A stretch of 64,000 nt of DNA from Paenibacillus psychroresistens (GTDB taxonomy: Bacteria > Bacillota > Bacilli > Paenibacillales > NBRC-103111), in the NCBI RefSeq assembly GCF_009728935.1, contig NZ_CP034235.1:7837501-7901500 (forward strand). The letters run 5' to 3'. This document shows positions 1 through 8,101 of the stretch, piece after piece. Under the pieces are notes generated by a model. It worked only from the letters and a program-made list of their open reading frames with translations. It did no database searches and was not told the origin of the DNA. A program made the translations under genes and the position numbers. The stretch's first letter is position 1; each line of letters opens with the position of its first letter.

Positions 1-1248
1 CTCAGCTTGGATTATTCCGTCTGGCTATGCCGCTACGATGCGCTTGTTTTGCATGAGGATGGAACGATTTGTGTAGTTGAAGGAGACAGCGAAGCACCTG
101 AATCGAGGGAGCTGTTGCTTCCTGAGCCTCCAGCTGTTAGAGAGGGCTTTGTGCTTGCCCATATCTTTACAGGCTGGGGGCAGGATTGTATTTATGGAGG
201 AAATAGCCGTGTATTGGGTGGGGCGGTTGATGCTCCAGTCTTGCTCCATGGTCGTTATGAAGATATGGTACGACGGACTTATTATGTTGAGATTGCCCAA
301 GACCTTGACGATGGCATGAACTATGTAAAGCTCGCTGCAACTGGAGAAGACTACGGAACTAATAAGATTATCACGAATTCGACGTTGCGTTGGACAGAGC
401 CTAAACCCTTTGAATTTGGCCAGAAGCTGCCGTTATTGGTGAAAACCGCTTATGAGAGTGAAGTAGATTGGGGCTTAGAGCTGGAAATTGAGCAGCCTAG
501 CGGTGAAGACGAGACTACTACCATTCGGTATGAGATTGAGGCCATTCCGGAAATGATTTTCGATATGAGGCATTTGCTAGCAGGCTCAAATCCTATAGAT
601 CGCATCCCGCTTGAGCAGTTAGAGCATCTTACCGGCTTTAAGCATTCCCTAAGTTCAGCAAAAACGGCGCGGATTGCTTTTTTTGGCGAAAGCACCACAC
701 GTTCAGGTTTATGGACTTATCAGCTGATGCGCTGTTTAAGATCAAAATATCCCGATACTCGCCTATATTCATCCAATGTTGCTATTGGCGGAGAAGGGAC
801 TAATCGCGGCATTCACCGGTTGGAGAATGAAGTGCTTAATGTTCAGCCAAATTTAATAATACTTGAATATCTGATCAATGATGCTTGCTCCGGCGATCCT
901 GAAATCACAGAAAAGAATATAAGAACCATTCTAGAGCGAATTAAGGATTCCGGCTCCGCGTGTTTGGTTGTCACCAACAACGGCGTGAACCCTCATTTCA
1001 CTCCACTTGGAGCTAAGCGAAACTTCCGCTTGTATCATGAGCTCTATCGCCGTTTGGCTGCGGAATACAAGGTAGCTTTTGTCGGAGGATACGCATATTT
1101 CGACCAACTCCACCTTTATGGCAAATACTTCATTACAGAGCTGAAAGGCAATATGGTCAACCATCCTTACGGGAATGTTGATATCACTTGGGGTGCGTTT
1201 GATCGTGTCTTGAGTGATGCTATTCTTAAGGCGATATTGCAGGAATAG
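1..1248 (+). CDS. SGNH/GDSL-type hydrolase, 5' end outside window
   Basis: The frame is open to the left edge, so the N-terminus is missing; a TTG at 7 is only an internal candidate start. Numbering from that TTG, the C-terminal half has an SGNH esterase/lipase arrangement. It has a G-E-S-T block with the candidate nucleophile Ser near residue 229, a GGEGTN block near 261-266, an LIND block with N291 and D292, and a late NHP stretch that could supply the His. The N-terminal ~200 residues look like a beta-rich accessory domain that I cannot name. Proteins of this type often de-acetylate or de-esterify polysaccharides or small carbohydrates; the substrate here is unknown. No signal peptide can be judged. 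The 51-bp repeat array begins about 15 bp after the stop codon. Confidence 0.72.
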   Translation, partial: LSLDYSVWLCRYDALVLHEDGTICVVEGDSEAPESRELLLPEPPAVREGFVLAHIFTGWGQDCIYGGNSRVLGGAVDAPVLLHGRYEDMVRRTYYVEIAQDLDDGMNYVKLAATGEDYGTNKIITNSTLRWTEPKPFEFGQKLPLLVKTAYESEVDWGLELEIEQPSGEDETTTIRYEIEAIPEMIFDMRHLLAGSNPIDRIPLEQLEHLTGFKHSLSSAKTARIAFFGESTTRSGLWTYQLMRCLRSKYPDTRLYSSNVAIGGEGTNRGIHRLENEVLNVQPNLIILEYLINDACSGDPEITEKNIRTILERIKDSGSACLVVTNNGVNPHFTPLGAKRNFRLYHELYRRLAAEYKVAFVGGYAYFDQLHLYGKYFITELKGNMVNHPYGNVDITWGAFDRVLSDAILKAILQE

Positions 1249-1263
1249 CAACATGTTTGTCCC

Positions 1264-1905
1264 TGTTGTAGAGCTGATTTTCAGCTTTACAGCGCAGGTC
1301 AAAGGCTGAACAAAGCGAATAAAGCGGTTTTACCGCTCTACAGCGCAGGTCAAAGACAAATCAGAGCGAATAAAGCGGTTTTACCGCTTTACAGCGCAGG
1401 TCAAAGGCGAATCAGAGCGAATAAAGCGGTTTTACCGCTTTACAGCGCAGGTCAAAGACAAATCAGAGCGAATAAAGCGGTTTTACCGCTTTACAGCGCA
1501 GGTCAAAGACAAATCAGAGCGAATAAAGCGGTTTTACCGCTTTACAGCGCAGGTCAAAGACAAATCAGAGCGAATAAAGCGGTTTTACCGCTTTACAGCG
1601 CAGGTCAAAGGCGAATCAGAGCGAGTAAAGCGGATTTACCGCTCTACAGCGCAGGTCAAAGGCGAATCAGAGCGAGTAAAGCGGTTTTACCGCTCTACAG
1701 CTTGATCCAGTGCTCTTTTTTCTGCTGTAGAGCTGATTTTCAGCTTTACAGTTTGTTCCAGCGCTCTTTTTACTGTTGTAGAGCTGATTTTCAGTTCTAC
1801 AGCTTGATCCAGCGCTCTTTTTTCTACTGTAGAGCTGATTTTCAGCTCTACAGCTTATTCCAGCGTTCTTTTCGCTGCTGTAGAGCTGATTTTCAGCTTT
1901 ACAGC
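1264..1905. repeat. 51-bp tandem array with two covarying hairpin types
   Basis: There are twelve full 51-bp units plus the hairpin part of a thirteenth, starting at 1264 and then every 51 bp (1315, 1366 and so on to 1876). Each unit has an inverted repeat at the same place with a TTT loop. Type A arms are TAAAGCGGT and its complement. Type B arms are TGTAGAGCTGA and its complement. Unit 1 has a B hairpin with an A tail, units 2-8 are all A, unit 9 has an A hairpin with a B tail, and units 10-13 have B hairpins. The arm sequences differ but pairing is largely kept, with changes on both sides of the stem. Because 51 is divisible by three, open frames run through the array on both strands; I do not regard them as genes. 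Confidence 0.93.
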
Positions 1906-1920
1906 AGATCTCAAAAGACT

Positions 1921-1953
1921 TAACAAAAGCAGCCTCGCTTAACAAGGCTGCTT
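1921..1953 (-). terminator. Rho-independent terminator of the coiled-coil protein gene
   Basis: An inverted repeat AGCAGCCT / AGGCTGCT (1928-1935 and 1945-1952) is followed on the minus strand by TTTTGTT. It lies just downstream of the minus-strand gene ending at 1974. Confidence 0.75.
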
Positions 1954-1973
1954 ACTTCAAAAACAATTAATCC

Positions 1974-2492
1974 TTAAGCATTACTGCCATTCAGCAAAGT
2001 TTGTAAGCTTTGCTGCAAAGCTAAGACTGTGTTTTTCTCCTGGATGATCTGCTGCTTCAAACTAATAATTTGCTCCAGATCCGCTAACCCTGAACTAACA
2101 TTACCGGCTGCTTTCGCCGTTTTCACCTGAACCCAGAGTGCCTGCTTTTGCGAACGCTGCGTTTCAATCGAAGTCTGCTGCGCCTTGATTTGTTGAGCTA
2201 AATTAGCAAGGGTTACCTTTAAAGCTGTCTTTTCTTGCTTAGTTAAGGTCTTTTTCGCAGCCTTATTCGAAGCTTGCAGCGTTTTAATTTGTACTGCTAA
2301 AGCCTTTTGCTCCGTTCTCAGCGAAACCAACTGTGCCTTAAGCGACGCCGTTTGGTCTTTCCATACCTGGTGCTGTTCCTTTTTAGCAGCTTTTTCCGCG
2401 GTTGTACCAGTCGTTGCCGCGAATGCCGAGGGAACCACCGATAGCGATAGGGCAAGCGCCATGACAGCCACTGCCATCTTCTTTTTCAACAT
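1974..2492 (-). CDS. Secreted coiled-coil protein of unknown function
   Basis: The predicted product has 172 residues. The ATG at 2492 was chosen because GGAGGT lies 7 bp upstream; a TTG five codons earlier sits inside that site. A Lys-rich start, a hydrophobic core and an A-F-A-A cleavage region near residue 25 give a clear Sec signal peptide. The mature part is almost entirely helical, rich in Lys, Gln, Ala and Leu with heptad spacing, and predicts one or two long coiled coils. No catalytic motif was seen. The gene lies downstream of the sensor kinase on the same strand with its own terminator. A cell-envelope or spore-associated structural role is possible, but nothing in the sequence proves one. 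Confidence 0.75.
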   Translation of the reverse strand: MLKKKMAVAVMALALSLSVVPSAFAATTGTTAEKAAKKEQHQVWKDQTASLKAQLVSLRTEQKALAVQIKTLQASNKAAKKTLTKQEKTALKVTLANLAQQIKAQQTSIETQRSQKQALWVQVKTAKAAGNVSSGLADLEQIISLKQQIIQEKNTVLALQQSLQTLLNGSNA

Positions 2493-2560
2493 GTAATCTA
2501 CCTCCAATAGGCTTATTTACTTACAAGTTAAGCATATCGTTTAATTGTATCAAAAGTTTG

Positions 2561-3961
2561 TCATGCGAGAACCAAAGGCAGCTCAACTTCAAATTCCGTA
2601 CCTTTTCCTACTTCTGATTTTGCGATAATCGTTCCTCCGTGAGCATTAACAATATGACGAGATATGGTCAGCCCAAGTCCCGATCCTCTAGTCGAACGGC
2701 TAGATTCCACCTTGTATAATCTTTCAAATAAATGTGCCATGTGCTCCGCAGCTATGCCTTGTCCATTATCTTGAACAATAATTCTTGCTTTATAAGAGTG
2801 ACTTTGCAGGCTGACATTCACCCTGATTCCACTCTTGTTATGATCGAGCGAATTGCCAATTAAATTAATCAACACCTGCTTGATCCGTAACGAATCCCCA
2901 TTTATATAAATGGGTCTATTTTGATCCATATGCATATTCAAATATATCCCCAGCTGCTCAGCTTTAGGCTGAAATTGGACTACGGTCTGCTCCACAAGCT
3001 CGGTCAAATCCACCCTGTTAAAATCAAATTTTACCTGATGCTCCTCAAAAGCAGATAGCTCGTGAAGATTATCGATTAAGCTCCCGAGACGCTTCGATTC
3101 CTCAAGTGAAAGTGTGATAAATTCATTCAGCTCTGAAGCTGTAAGAATCCCATCGGAAACAGCCTGTAATGTTGCTCTTATTGTCGTCAATGGCGTGCGT
3201 AATTCATGGGTGATTTCCATTATCAACTGTCGTCTTTGATCCTCAATCCGCTCCATTCGCTCTGCCATAATATTAAAAGCTGAACCTAGCTGCGCTACCT
3301 CGTCATCACCTTTCACCTTTACTCTACGACTAAAATCCCCAGCTGCTACAGATGAAGCAGCCGCATTCATTTCCTGGATCGGTTTCACAAATCGGCGTGC
3401 TGCAACCCACAATAACAGCATCAATGGTCCTACACAAGCTAGTGCTACCAACCAAATTTTCTTGCGAATTGGCCCTGAAAGCAGCTTAACATCAGCCACC
3501 GGAGAATAAATGAATCCCGAGGCGACAACTTTATCTCCCACCCGCAAAGGGAATCCGACAACGAGCATTTTTTCATTATCTTGTTTTCGGAATGTAGAGA
3601 TTTTTTCGACGGAATTGCCTTCATTTACAGAGGTAACCCAGCTTCTCACATCCGGACGCACACCAATATCCAAAAGCTCTTTTTTAAGAAAGTTAACTTT
3701 TTTTCCAATAATGCTGATGTTGACATCGTTATCCTTCTCTATTCTTTTTAACCCTGTACGGAATTCCGCTAAAGATAGATTACCCTGCTCATATTCCTCA
3801 AAAGATTGCTCGGCAGATTGTGCATGACTTTTTAATTGATCCAATCCTTGCTTGTAAAAGTCGCGCTGCACTAACCAAGTAATACTAAGGATAAGAATAA
3901 GAATTATACAAAATGTGATGGCAATAGAAGCAACAGCCCATTTGCGAAAAATAGAGTTCAT
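2561..3961 (-). CDS. Sensor histidine kinase with HAMP domain (BaeS/PhoR-like)
   Basis: This 466-residue membrane kinase has TM1 at about 10-31, an extracellular sensor region to about 168, TM2 at about 169-189, and a HAMP segment to about 242. The HisKA box E-I-T-H-E-L-R-T-P places the phospho-acceptor at His252. It is followed by an HATPase_c domain with an N-box (N-L-I-G-N-S-L-D-H-N), D-N-G-Q-G-I and a G-S-G-L-G-L-T box. It should autophosphorylate and pass phosphate to the OmpR-type regulator encoded immediately upstream. The two genes overlap by one base (TAATG), so they are probably translationally coupled. The signal is unknown. The neighbouring PadR gene and permease remnant suggest a former link to an ABC exporter. 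Confidence 0.93.
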   Translation of the reverse strand: MNSIFRKWAVASIAITFCIILILILSITWLVQRDFYKQGLDQLKSHAQSAEQSFEEYEQGNLSLAEFRTGLKRIEKDNDVNISIIGKKVNFLKKELLDIGVRPDVRSWVTSVNEGNSVEKISTFRKQDNEKMLVVGFPLRVGDKVVASGFIYSPVADVKLLSGPIRKKIWLVALACVGPLMLLLWVAARRFVKPIQEMNAAASSVAAGDFSRRVKVKGDDEVAQLGSAFNIMAERMERIEDQRRQLIMEITHELRTPLTTIRATLQAVSDGILTASELNEFITLSLEESKRLGSLIDNLHELSAFEEHQVKFDFNRVDLTELVEQTVVQFQPKAEQLGIYLNMHMDQNRPIYINGDSLRIKQVLINLIGNSLDHNKSGIRVNVSLQSHSYKARIIVQDNGQGIAAEHMAHLFERLYKVESSRSTRGSGLGLTISRHIVNAHGGTIIAKSEVGKGTEFEVELPLVLA

Positions 3962-4665
3962 TAAGATGAGATCACCTCGAATTTATAACCTATTCCCCAA
4001 ACGGTTGTCAGCTGCCAACCCACTCCGACACCTAATTTGCGCCGAATACGTTGGATGTATAAATCCACAACCCGATCCTCACCATTAAAATCCCAGCCCC
4101 AAATTTGAGAGATCAGTTCTTCACGAGTGAATACCTTTCCCGGACGACGAACCAAAAAAGCAAGTAGCTCATACTCCCGCCGCGCTATTGAAATAGGTAA
4201 TCTATTTACTGTTACTGAGAACCCATCTATATGTAAGGACAAATTCCCAATCGTTAGCTCATCTTCATACTCCTGCGACTTATCTTCAGTTGTTTTTCTT
4301 TCCGATCTGCGCAGCACCGAATCAATTCTTGCTAACAGCTCATTGGGATCAAAAGGCTTGACTAAATAATCATCCGCTCCCAAACGAAGGCCCTCAATTC
4401 GCTCATGGACCTGACCGCGCGCGGTTAACATAATAATTGGGGTGTAATTATGAATTTCTCTTAGCTCCCGACATACAGCCCATCCATCTTTAATAGGCAG
4501 CATTAAATCAAGCACAGCCAATTCAAAATTCCCCGTTTTAATTTGCTCCAACGCGGCTTGTCCATCAAAAACTTCCGCAACCTCATATCCGTTTTTTGTT
4601 AAATACAATTTAATAATTTTAACAATGGAAGGATCATCATCGACAATTAAAATTCGCTTTTTGAT
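3961..4665 (-). CDS. OmpR-family response regulator, apparent ATC start codon
   Basis: The receiver domain is followed by a winged-helix Trans_reg_C domain. The first standard in-frame start is the TTG at 4608, which would delete beta-1 and the acidic pocket. Extending upstream adds 19 residues, I-K-K-R-I-L-I-V-D-D-D-P-S, which is a perfect receiver N-terminus. With that extension the phospho-acceptor is Asp53 in L-D-L-M-L-P. The first codon of the extension is ATC (4665-4663), placed 8 bp after GGAGG, and an in-frame TGA lies further upstream. No ATG, GTG or TTG lies between that stop and the D-D-D motif. The gene probably forms one operon with the PadR gene upstream and the kinase downstream. 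A recent ATG-to-ATC mutation or a sequencing error are the alternatives. Confidence 0.88.
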   Translation of the reverse strand: MKKRILIVDDDPSIVKIIKLYLTKNGYEVAEVFDGQAALEQIKTGNFELAVLDLMLPIKDGWAVCRELREIHNYTPIIMLTARGQVHERIEGLRLGADDYLVKPFDPNELLARIDSVLRRSERKTTEDKSQEYEDELTIGNLSLHIDGFSVTVNRLPISIARREYELLAFLVRRPGKVFTREELISQIWGWDFNGEDRVVDLYIQRIRRKLGVGVGWQLTTVWGIGYKFEVISS

Positions 4666-4682
4666 AGATCTCGCCTCCTTGC

Positions 4683-5207
4683 TTATTTCTCACTATCAAT
4701 AATCTCTAACCATTTGAGATCTGCTTCCAAATGAAGCAAAGAACCTTCGATCATGAGAAGCATATTGCGGTTTTTCTGTTCATATAATTGGCGGCGCAGC
4801 TTAGTAAGTGCCATAATATTTTGCATGATGAGTCCTCTTTGTCGGGTGATCATTTCTTGCTCGTCCACAAAGTTCATTTTTCGAGCACAGAGCACCTTAA
4901 AATAAAACTCATCCTGAAACATCGAACGTTCCACTGGTTTCAGCAGCCAGCTGCGCAGTTCATCCTCACCTTTTGAGGTAATGGCATACTGTTTGCGATC
5001 CGCATCATCCTTGCCCAGAGAATCCACAAGCTCATCCCGAACAAGCCGATCAATGGTTGAATAAATTTGACCCGTATTTAATGGCCATTGCGCTTGCACC
5101 ATTTCATCAAATTCCTTTTTGATCTCATATCCATAATGTGGACCTTGATTCAAAAGGACAAGAATAGCAGCTAATTCAATTGTGCGCCATGGCGTAATAA
5201 AATGCAA
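4683..5207 (-). CDS. PadR-family transcriptional regulator, start uncertain
   Basis: The protein contains a PadR winged helix: E-L-A-A-I-L-V-L-L, then G-P-H-Y-G-Y-E-I-K, G-Q-I-Y-S-T-I-D-R-L and Y-A-I-T-S-K-G. A C-terminal helical dimerisation tail of the longer PadR type (Vir_act_alpha_C-like) follows. PadR proteins usually repress exporters or stress genes. The frame stays open to 5339, but the extra residues are the out-of-frame shadow of the permease remnant, so they are not native. No start with a good ribosome binding site was found; the TTG at 5207 is the closest to the conserved core. The original start may have been lost at the deletion junction. The response regulator follows 17 bp downstream. 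Confidence 0.8.
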   Translation of the reverse strand: MHFITPWRTIELAAILVLLNQGPHYGYEIKKEFDEMVQAQWPLNTGQIYSTIDRLVRDELVDSLGKDDADRKQYAITSKGEDELRSWLLKPVERSMFQDEFYFKVLCARKMNFVDEQEMITRQRGLIMQNIMALTKLRRQLYEQKNRNMLLMIEGSLLHLEADLKWLEIIDSEK

Positions 5208-5221
5208 TTTGAAAGATAACA

Positions 5222-5437
5222 ATTCATTCCTGCTATAGCGAATAAATAAGACAAACCCAGCCCCATAATTATCCCAAACAATATCCCCGAAGTGCCCACA
5301 ATCAACCCTTCGCCAATAATCATCTTGCGAATCTGCCATCTGGTATTTCCAATCGCCCGCAGCATGGCAAACTCTTTCATTCTATCCATTACATTAACTA
5401 AAAGCGTATTAACAATACCGAATGCCGCAATAAGCAA
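5222..5437 (-). pseudogene. Remnant of an FtsX-like ABC transporter permease
   Basis: The fragment encodes about 72 residues typical of the C-terminal FtsX/MacB-type permease domain: A-F-G-I-V-N-T-L-L-V-N-V-M-D-R-M-K-E-F, M-L-R-A-I-G and two hydrophobic stretches. It has no proper start, since an in-frame TAA lies about ten codons upstream, and its 3' end runs out of frame into the PadR gene. Everything N-terminal, the second transmembrane pair and any ATPase gene are missing. The simplest reading is a deletion that removed most of an ABC transporter and fused its tail to the PadR region. The adjacent two-component system may once have controlled it. Confidence 0.72.
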
Positions 5438-5483
5438 AATACACTTAGTATATAAAACTTAACATTTACCCTTTCATAAACAT

Positions 5484-5517
5484 AAAAAAGTGAAGCCGAG
5501 ATAATCCTTAGCTTCAC
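5484..5517 (-). terminator. Rho-independent terminator downstream of rbsD
   Basis: Arms GTGAAGC (5490-5496) and GCTTCAC (5511-5517) are followed on the minus strand by six T residues. It ends the RbsD/ABC operon transcribed leftward. Confidence 0.8.
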
Positions 5518-5531
5518 TAAAGTTAATTTTA

Positions 5532-5927
5532 TTAATAGGTTACGCCCGAAACCAAGATAATATTAGAGTAAGGTGTAACTTCACCGCTGCGTATACAGGC
5601 AATTGCTGTTTTAGATTGTTCCTTGAATTCCGTATGCGGGACAAAGGTTGGATTAATCTCAGGAAATAGAGTCGTGATCTCTTCAAGCCTTTGAGGTGAA
5701 TAAAGGCCTGTCTCTTCCGCAATAATCACATCTTCCACACATAGCTCAACCAATATTGTCTTAAGTACATCCATAAAAGCAGGCATCCCAGGTGTCAGTG
5801 ATACATCAATCCGTTTCACGTGGGGTGGAATCGGAAATCCTGCATCACAAATGACTATTTTCTGATAATGTCCCATGCTGGCAATCACTTCAGATATGCT
5901 ATGGTTAATAATACCTGTCTTTTTCAT
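5532..5927 (-). CDS. rbsD: D-ribose pyranase (RbsD family)
   Basis: This 131-residue protein matches RbsD over its full length. It has the N-terminal M-K-K-T-G-I-I-N start, the M-G-H motif with the catalytic His at residue 20, C-D-A-G-F-P-I-P, the D-V-S-L-T-P-G-M-P loop and a C-terminal Y-S-N-I-I-L-V-S-G-V. RbsD converts between the pyranose and furanose forms of D-ribose in the cytoplasm; related FucU proteins act on fucose. GGAGG precedes the ATG. No ribokinase or RbsABC is nearby. It is the last gene of a sugar-import operon, so it probably speeds mutarotation of whatever sugar the upstream glycosidase releases. Confidence 0.9.
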   Translation of the reverse strand: MKKTGIINHSISEVIASMGHYQKIVICDAGFPIPPHVKRIDVSLTPGMPAFMDVLKTILVELCVEDVIIAEETGLYSPQRLEEITTLFPEINPTFVPHTEFKEQSKTAIACIRSGEVTPYSNIILVSGVTY

Positions 5928-5955
5928 AGGCTATATCCTCCTATTTTCCTTAATT

Positions 5956-8061
5956 CTACTTCTCTACCAGAACGATAACAGATCTAGGCTGCACAATAAC
6001 AATACCTTGGCTTTCTTCGACTTCTTTTTGACCTAATCTATATAATTCGAACGTGGCCTCTTTACCCACAAGTGTAACTAGAGCATCCAATATATCAACA
6101 GTTTGATTTGCCAGCACTACGGCTTTTTTACCATTTTGCTTATTGATAAAAACGCTATACAGAAATTCCTGCTCCTGATTTGCTACAACTTTTGCACCTA
6201 TAGTATCTTGAAAGGTTCCATCCCATAAATAGTCCTTTAGCTTTTTTCTAAGCTGCTGTGCTTGCTGCCCATACTCGACGGTGCGTGGATAATCGCTTAA
6301 GCGACCTTTAAAATTGTAGGGCTCATAATTAATAATATATCCATACGCTAGGCATTGATTAACCATTTCCCGATCATCCCAACCCGTTAGGCAAGTGGCC
6401 ATTTTCATTTCGGGATCCATGTACTTCCAAGCAGCTCGATGATTAGTCTCCCAGCCCGCCCATGAATCATTAGACCTCACATAATTAATCAGATACATTT
6501 GGGACAGATGATCGTTGCCGCCCTCTCCAGCCAACAAGAACTGAGGATTGTGCTGCATGCAGGCTTCGTTGAATTCTTCAGCAAGACGTGTAGAGCCCTT
6601 AACATTATTCTCTCCATAACGATGGTTATGTGAGGGATCAAAACATAATAAGCGGTCATCACTCGTTAACTCGTCATAAAGCAATCCACTTGAGCCGAGC
6701 TCCAGTATTTTTTGCAGCTCCCGTAACGCAAGCTTGCGATAATCAGCCGATAAATGACATAAAGTTGCCCCTGTGCGACGGCTAGCACCACCCAGCTGTT
6801 GGGTCATAGTTTGATAAGCATACCCTTGAAAATAAACTGGCTCGCCATACATATCCTTCATGGTGTGCGGTAATATCTCCTCTGTATACTCGGAGGTAGT
6901 CCGATCCGCCCATTTAAATTTGCACATTAACAACACTCGTACCCCAAGCTGCTCCATTTCTCGAATAGCCGTTTTTAAATCCTCCTCTGTTCCCAAACGC
7001 GGGTCAAAGTCATGGAACGGCACATCTCCATCCTGGCCTCCACGTGCCCAGCCTATCAGCTGAATCGCTCCAACACCACGCTCTTTGGCTTCTCTAGCAA
7101 TATCTATCAGCTCCAGATAGGAATGCTGGCAGCAGCCCTCCGGAGAGTTAATGTGCAGCGTCATCCAACAATCGATATCTTCTGCCCATTCAGGAAGCGG
7201 ACCCCGCGCGTGCCAGGTTTGCCGCCAATCCATATAAGGCTTCAATCCCTCATGCCAAGAACCTTCGTACATCCGAATGACCATTGGAGCCAACGTCATG
7301 CTCTCACCTGGTTGAATGAACGGAAGGCGAATCGCACTAATCACATAACCCGCCGGGACCCCGTCTATCTCATCCTCTTCGGTTACTCGGCTGTGTTTGC
7401 TATCGATATAACCCGGCTTTAGCTCATGAAGAAAGTTGACAATATTCTGTTCTTGATCGTGCTGACCTAGATAAATACCATTCAAACCATTAGTCAACAG
7501 AATAAATGGAGTTAATACACTGCTCTCTGGATAAGTCATTAGAAAGCTTGGATGATCCGTTCCCCAGTATCCCAGTTGATTAGGAAATGTGGGACCATGT
7601 GCGACCTCGCGAAATCCACCACACATATTAATCGACATCGAGCTAAGATGCGGCTCGCCCTTTTGCTCTCTTAGACCGCCTAGACATGGAGCCCACGCTT
7701 CTTCCACAATGTAAGGCGATTGATTATCTATTTCAAGAACAAAATGGATTTGGTCTTTTTCAAGAGTAACAACTAATTGGACCTTTATATCCATAACTCC
7801 AGACTTGTCACCTTCAACCTTATCCCATTTCAGCTTCACTTTATTCGGTGCAAGATTCCAGTAAGAGGACAGCTTCTGCCTCTCGCTTAATATCCGATTG
7901 TTTCTATGATTAGGAATCGGTACTGTTAAGCGAATACCCATTGCTAGCTTCGGCTGACGAATAACCTGCCAATCGTTTTGTTTATTTAACAATCCGCTAA
8001 GTGCTCCCGTTTCAGGGGAAAATTCAACGGCTATATATTCATTCTCTAGACGATAATTCAC
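5956..8061 (-). CDS. Large cytoplasmic TIM-barrel glycosidase-like protein (DUF6259-like)
   Basis: The 701-residue protein has no signal peptide. Residues 1-~280 form a beta-sandwich-like region, as in GH31/GH36-type enzymes. Residues ~290-600 look like a TIM barrel (I-Q-L-I-G-W-A-R-G-G, V-R-V-L-L-M-C-K-F-K-W, G-L-L-Y-D-E-L-T-S-D, F-L-L-A-G-E-G-G-N), and a short beta domain closes the protein. The arrangement resembles proteins annotated with DUF6259. The acidic residues in Y-D-E and A-G-E-G are candidate catalytic groups, which is inference. The start is GTG at 8061 with AAAGG upstream. Its position between the importer and rbsD suggests it cleaves the imported oligosaccharide, but the linkage cannot be read from sequence. 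Confidence 0.62.
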   Translation of the reverse strand: MNYRLENEYIAVEFSPETGALSGLLNKQNDWQVIRQPKLAMGIRLTVPIPNHRNNRILSERQKLSSYWNLAPNKVKLKWDKVEGDKSGVMDIKVQLVVTLEKDQIHFVLEIDNQSPYIVEEAWAPCLGGLREQKGEPHLSSMSINMCGGFREVAHGPTFPNQLGYWGTDHPSFLMTYPESSVLTPFILLTNGLNGIYLGQHDQEQNIVNFLHELKPGYIDSKHSRVTEEDEIDGVPAGYVISAIRLPFIQPGESMTLAPMVIRMYEGSWHEGLKPYMDWRQTWHARGPLPEWAEDIDCWMTLHINSPEGCCQHSYLELIDIAREAKERGVGAIQLIGWARGGQDGDVPFHDFDPRLGTEEDLKTAIREMEQLGVRVLLMCKFKWADRTTSEYTEEILPHTMKDMYGEPVYFQGYAYQTMTQQLGGASRRTGATLCHLSADYRKLALRELQKILELGSSGLLYDELTSDDRLLCFDPSHNHRYGENNVKGSTRLAEEFNEACMQHNPQFLLAGEGGNDHLSQMYLINYVRSNDSWAGWETNHRAAWKYMDPEMKMATCLTGWDDREMVNQCLAYGYIINYEPYNFKGRLSDYPRTVEYGQQAQQLRKKLKDYLWDGTFQDTIGAKVVANQEQEFLYSVFINKQNGKKAVVLANQTVDILDALVTLVGKEATFELYRLGQKEVEESQGIVIVQPRSVIVLVEK

Positions 8062-8101
8062 AGATGCTCAACCTTTCAATTCATAATAAGTTCTCAACAC
8101 T

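Noticed and set aside
1264..1905. CRISPR array
   Set aside because: All 51 bases repeat, with no unique spacers and no cas genes; it is a tandem repeat.
1667..1945. Open frames with 17-residue repeats on both strands through the array
   Set aside because: A 51-bp period keeps any stop-free frame open on either strand. No ribosome binding site precedes them and both strands are open at once, so they are by-products of the repeat.
5208..5339. N-terminal extension of the PadR protein
   Set aside because: The extra residues overlap, in another frame, the permease remnant and do not resemble PadR.
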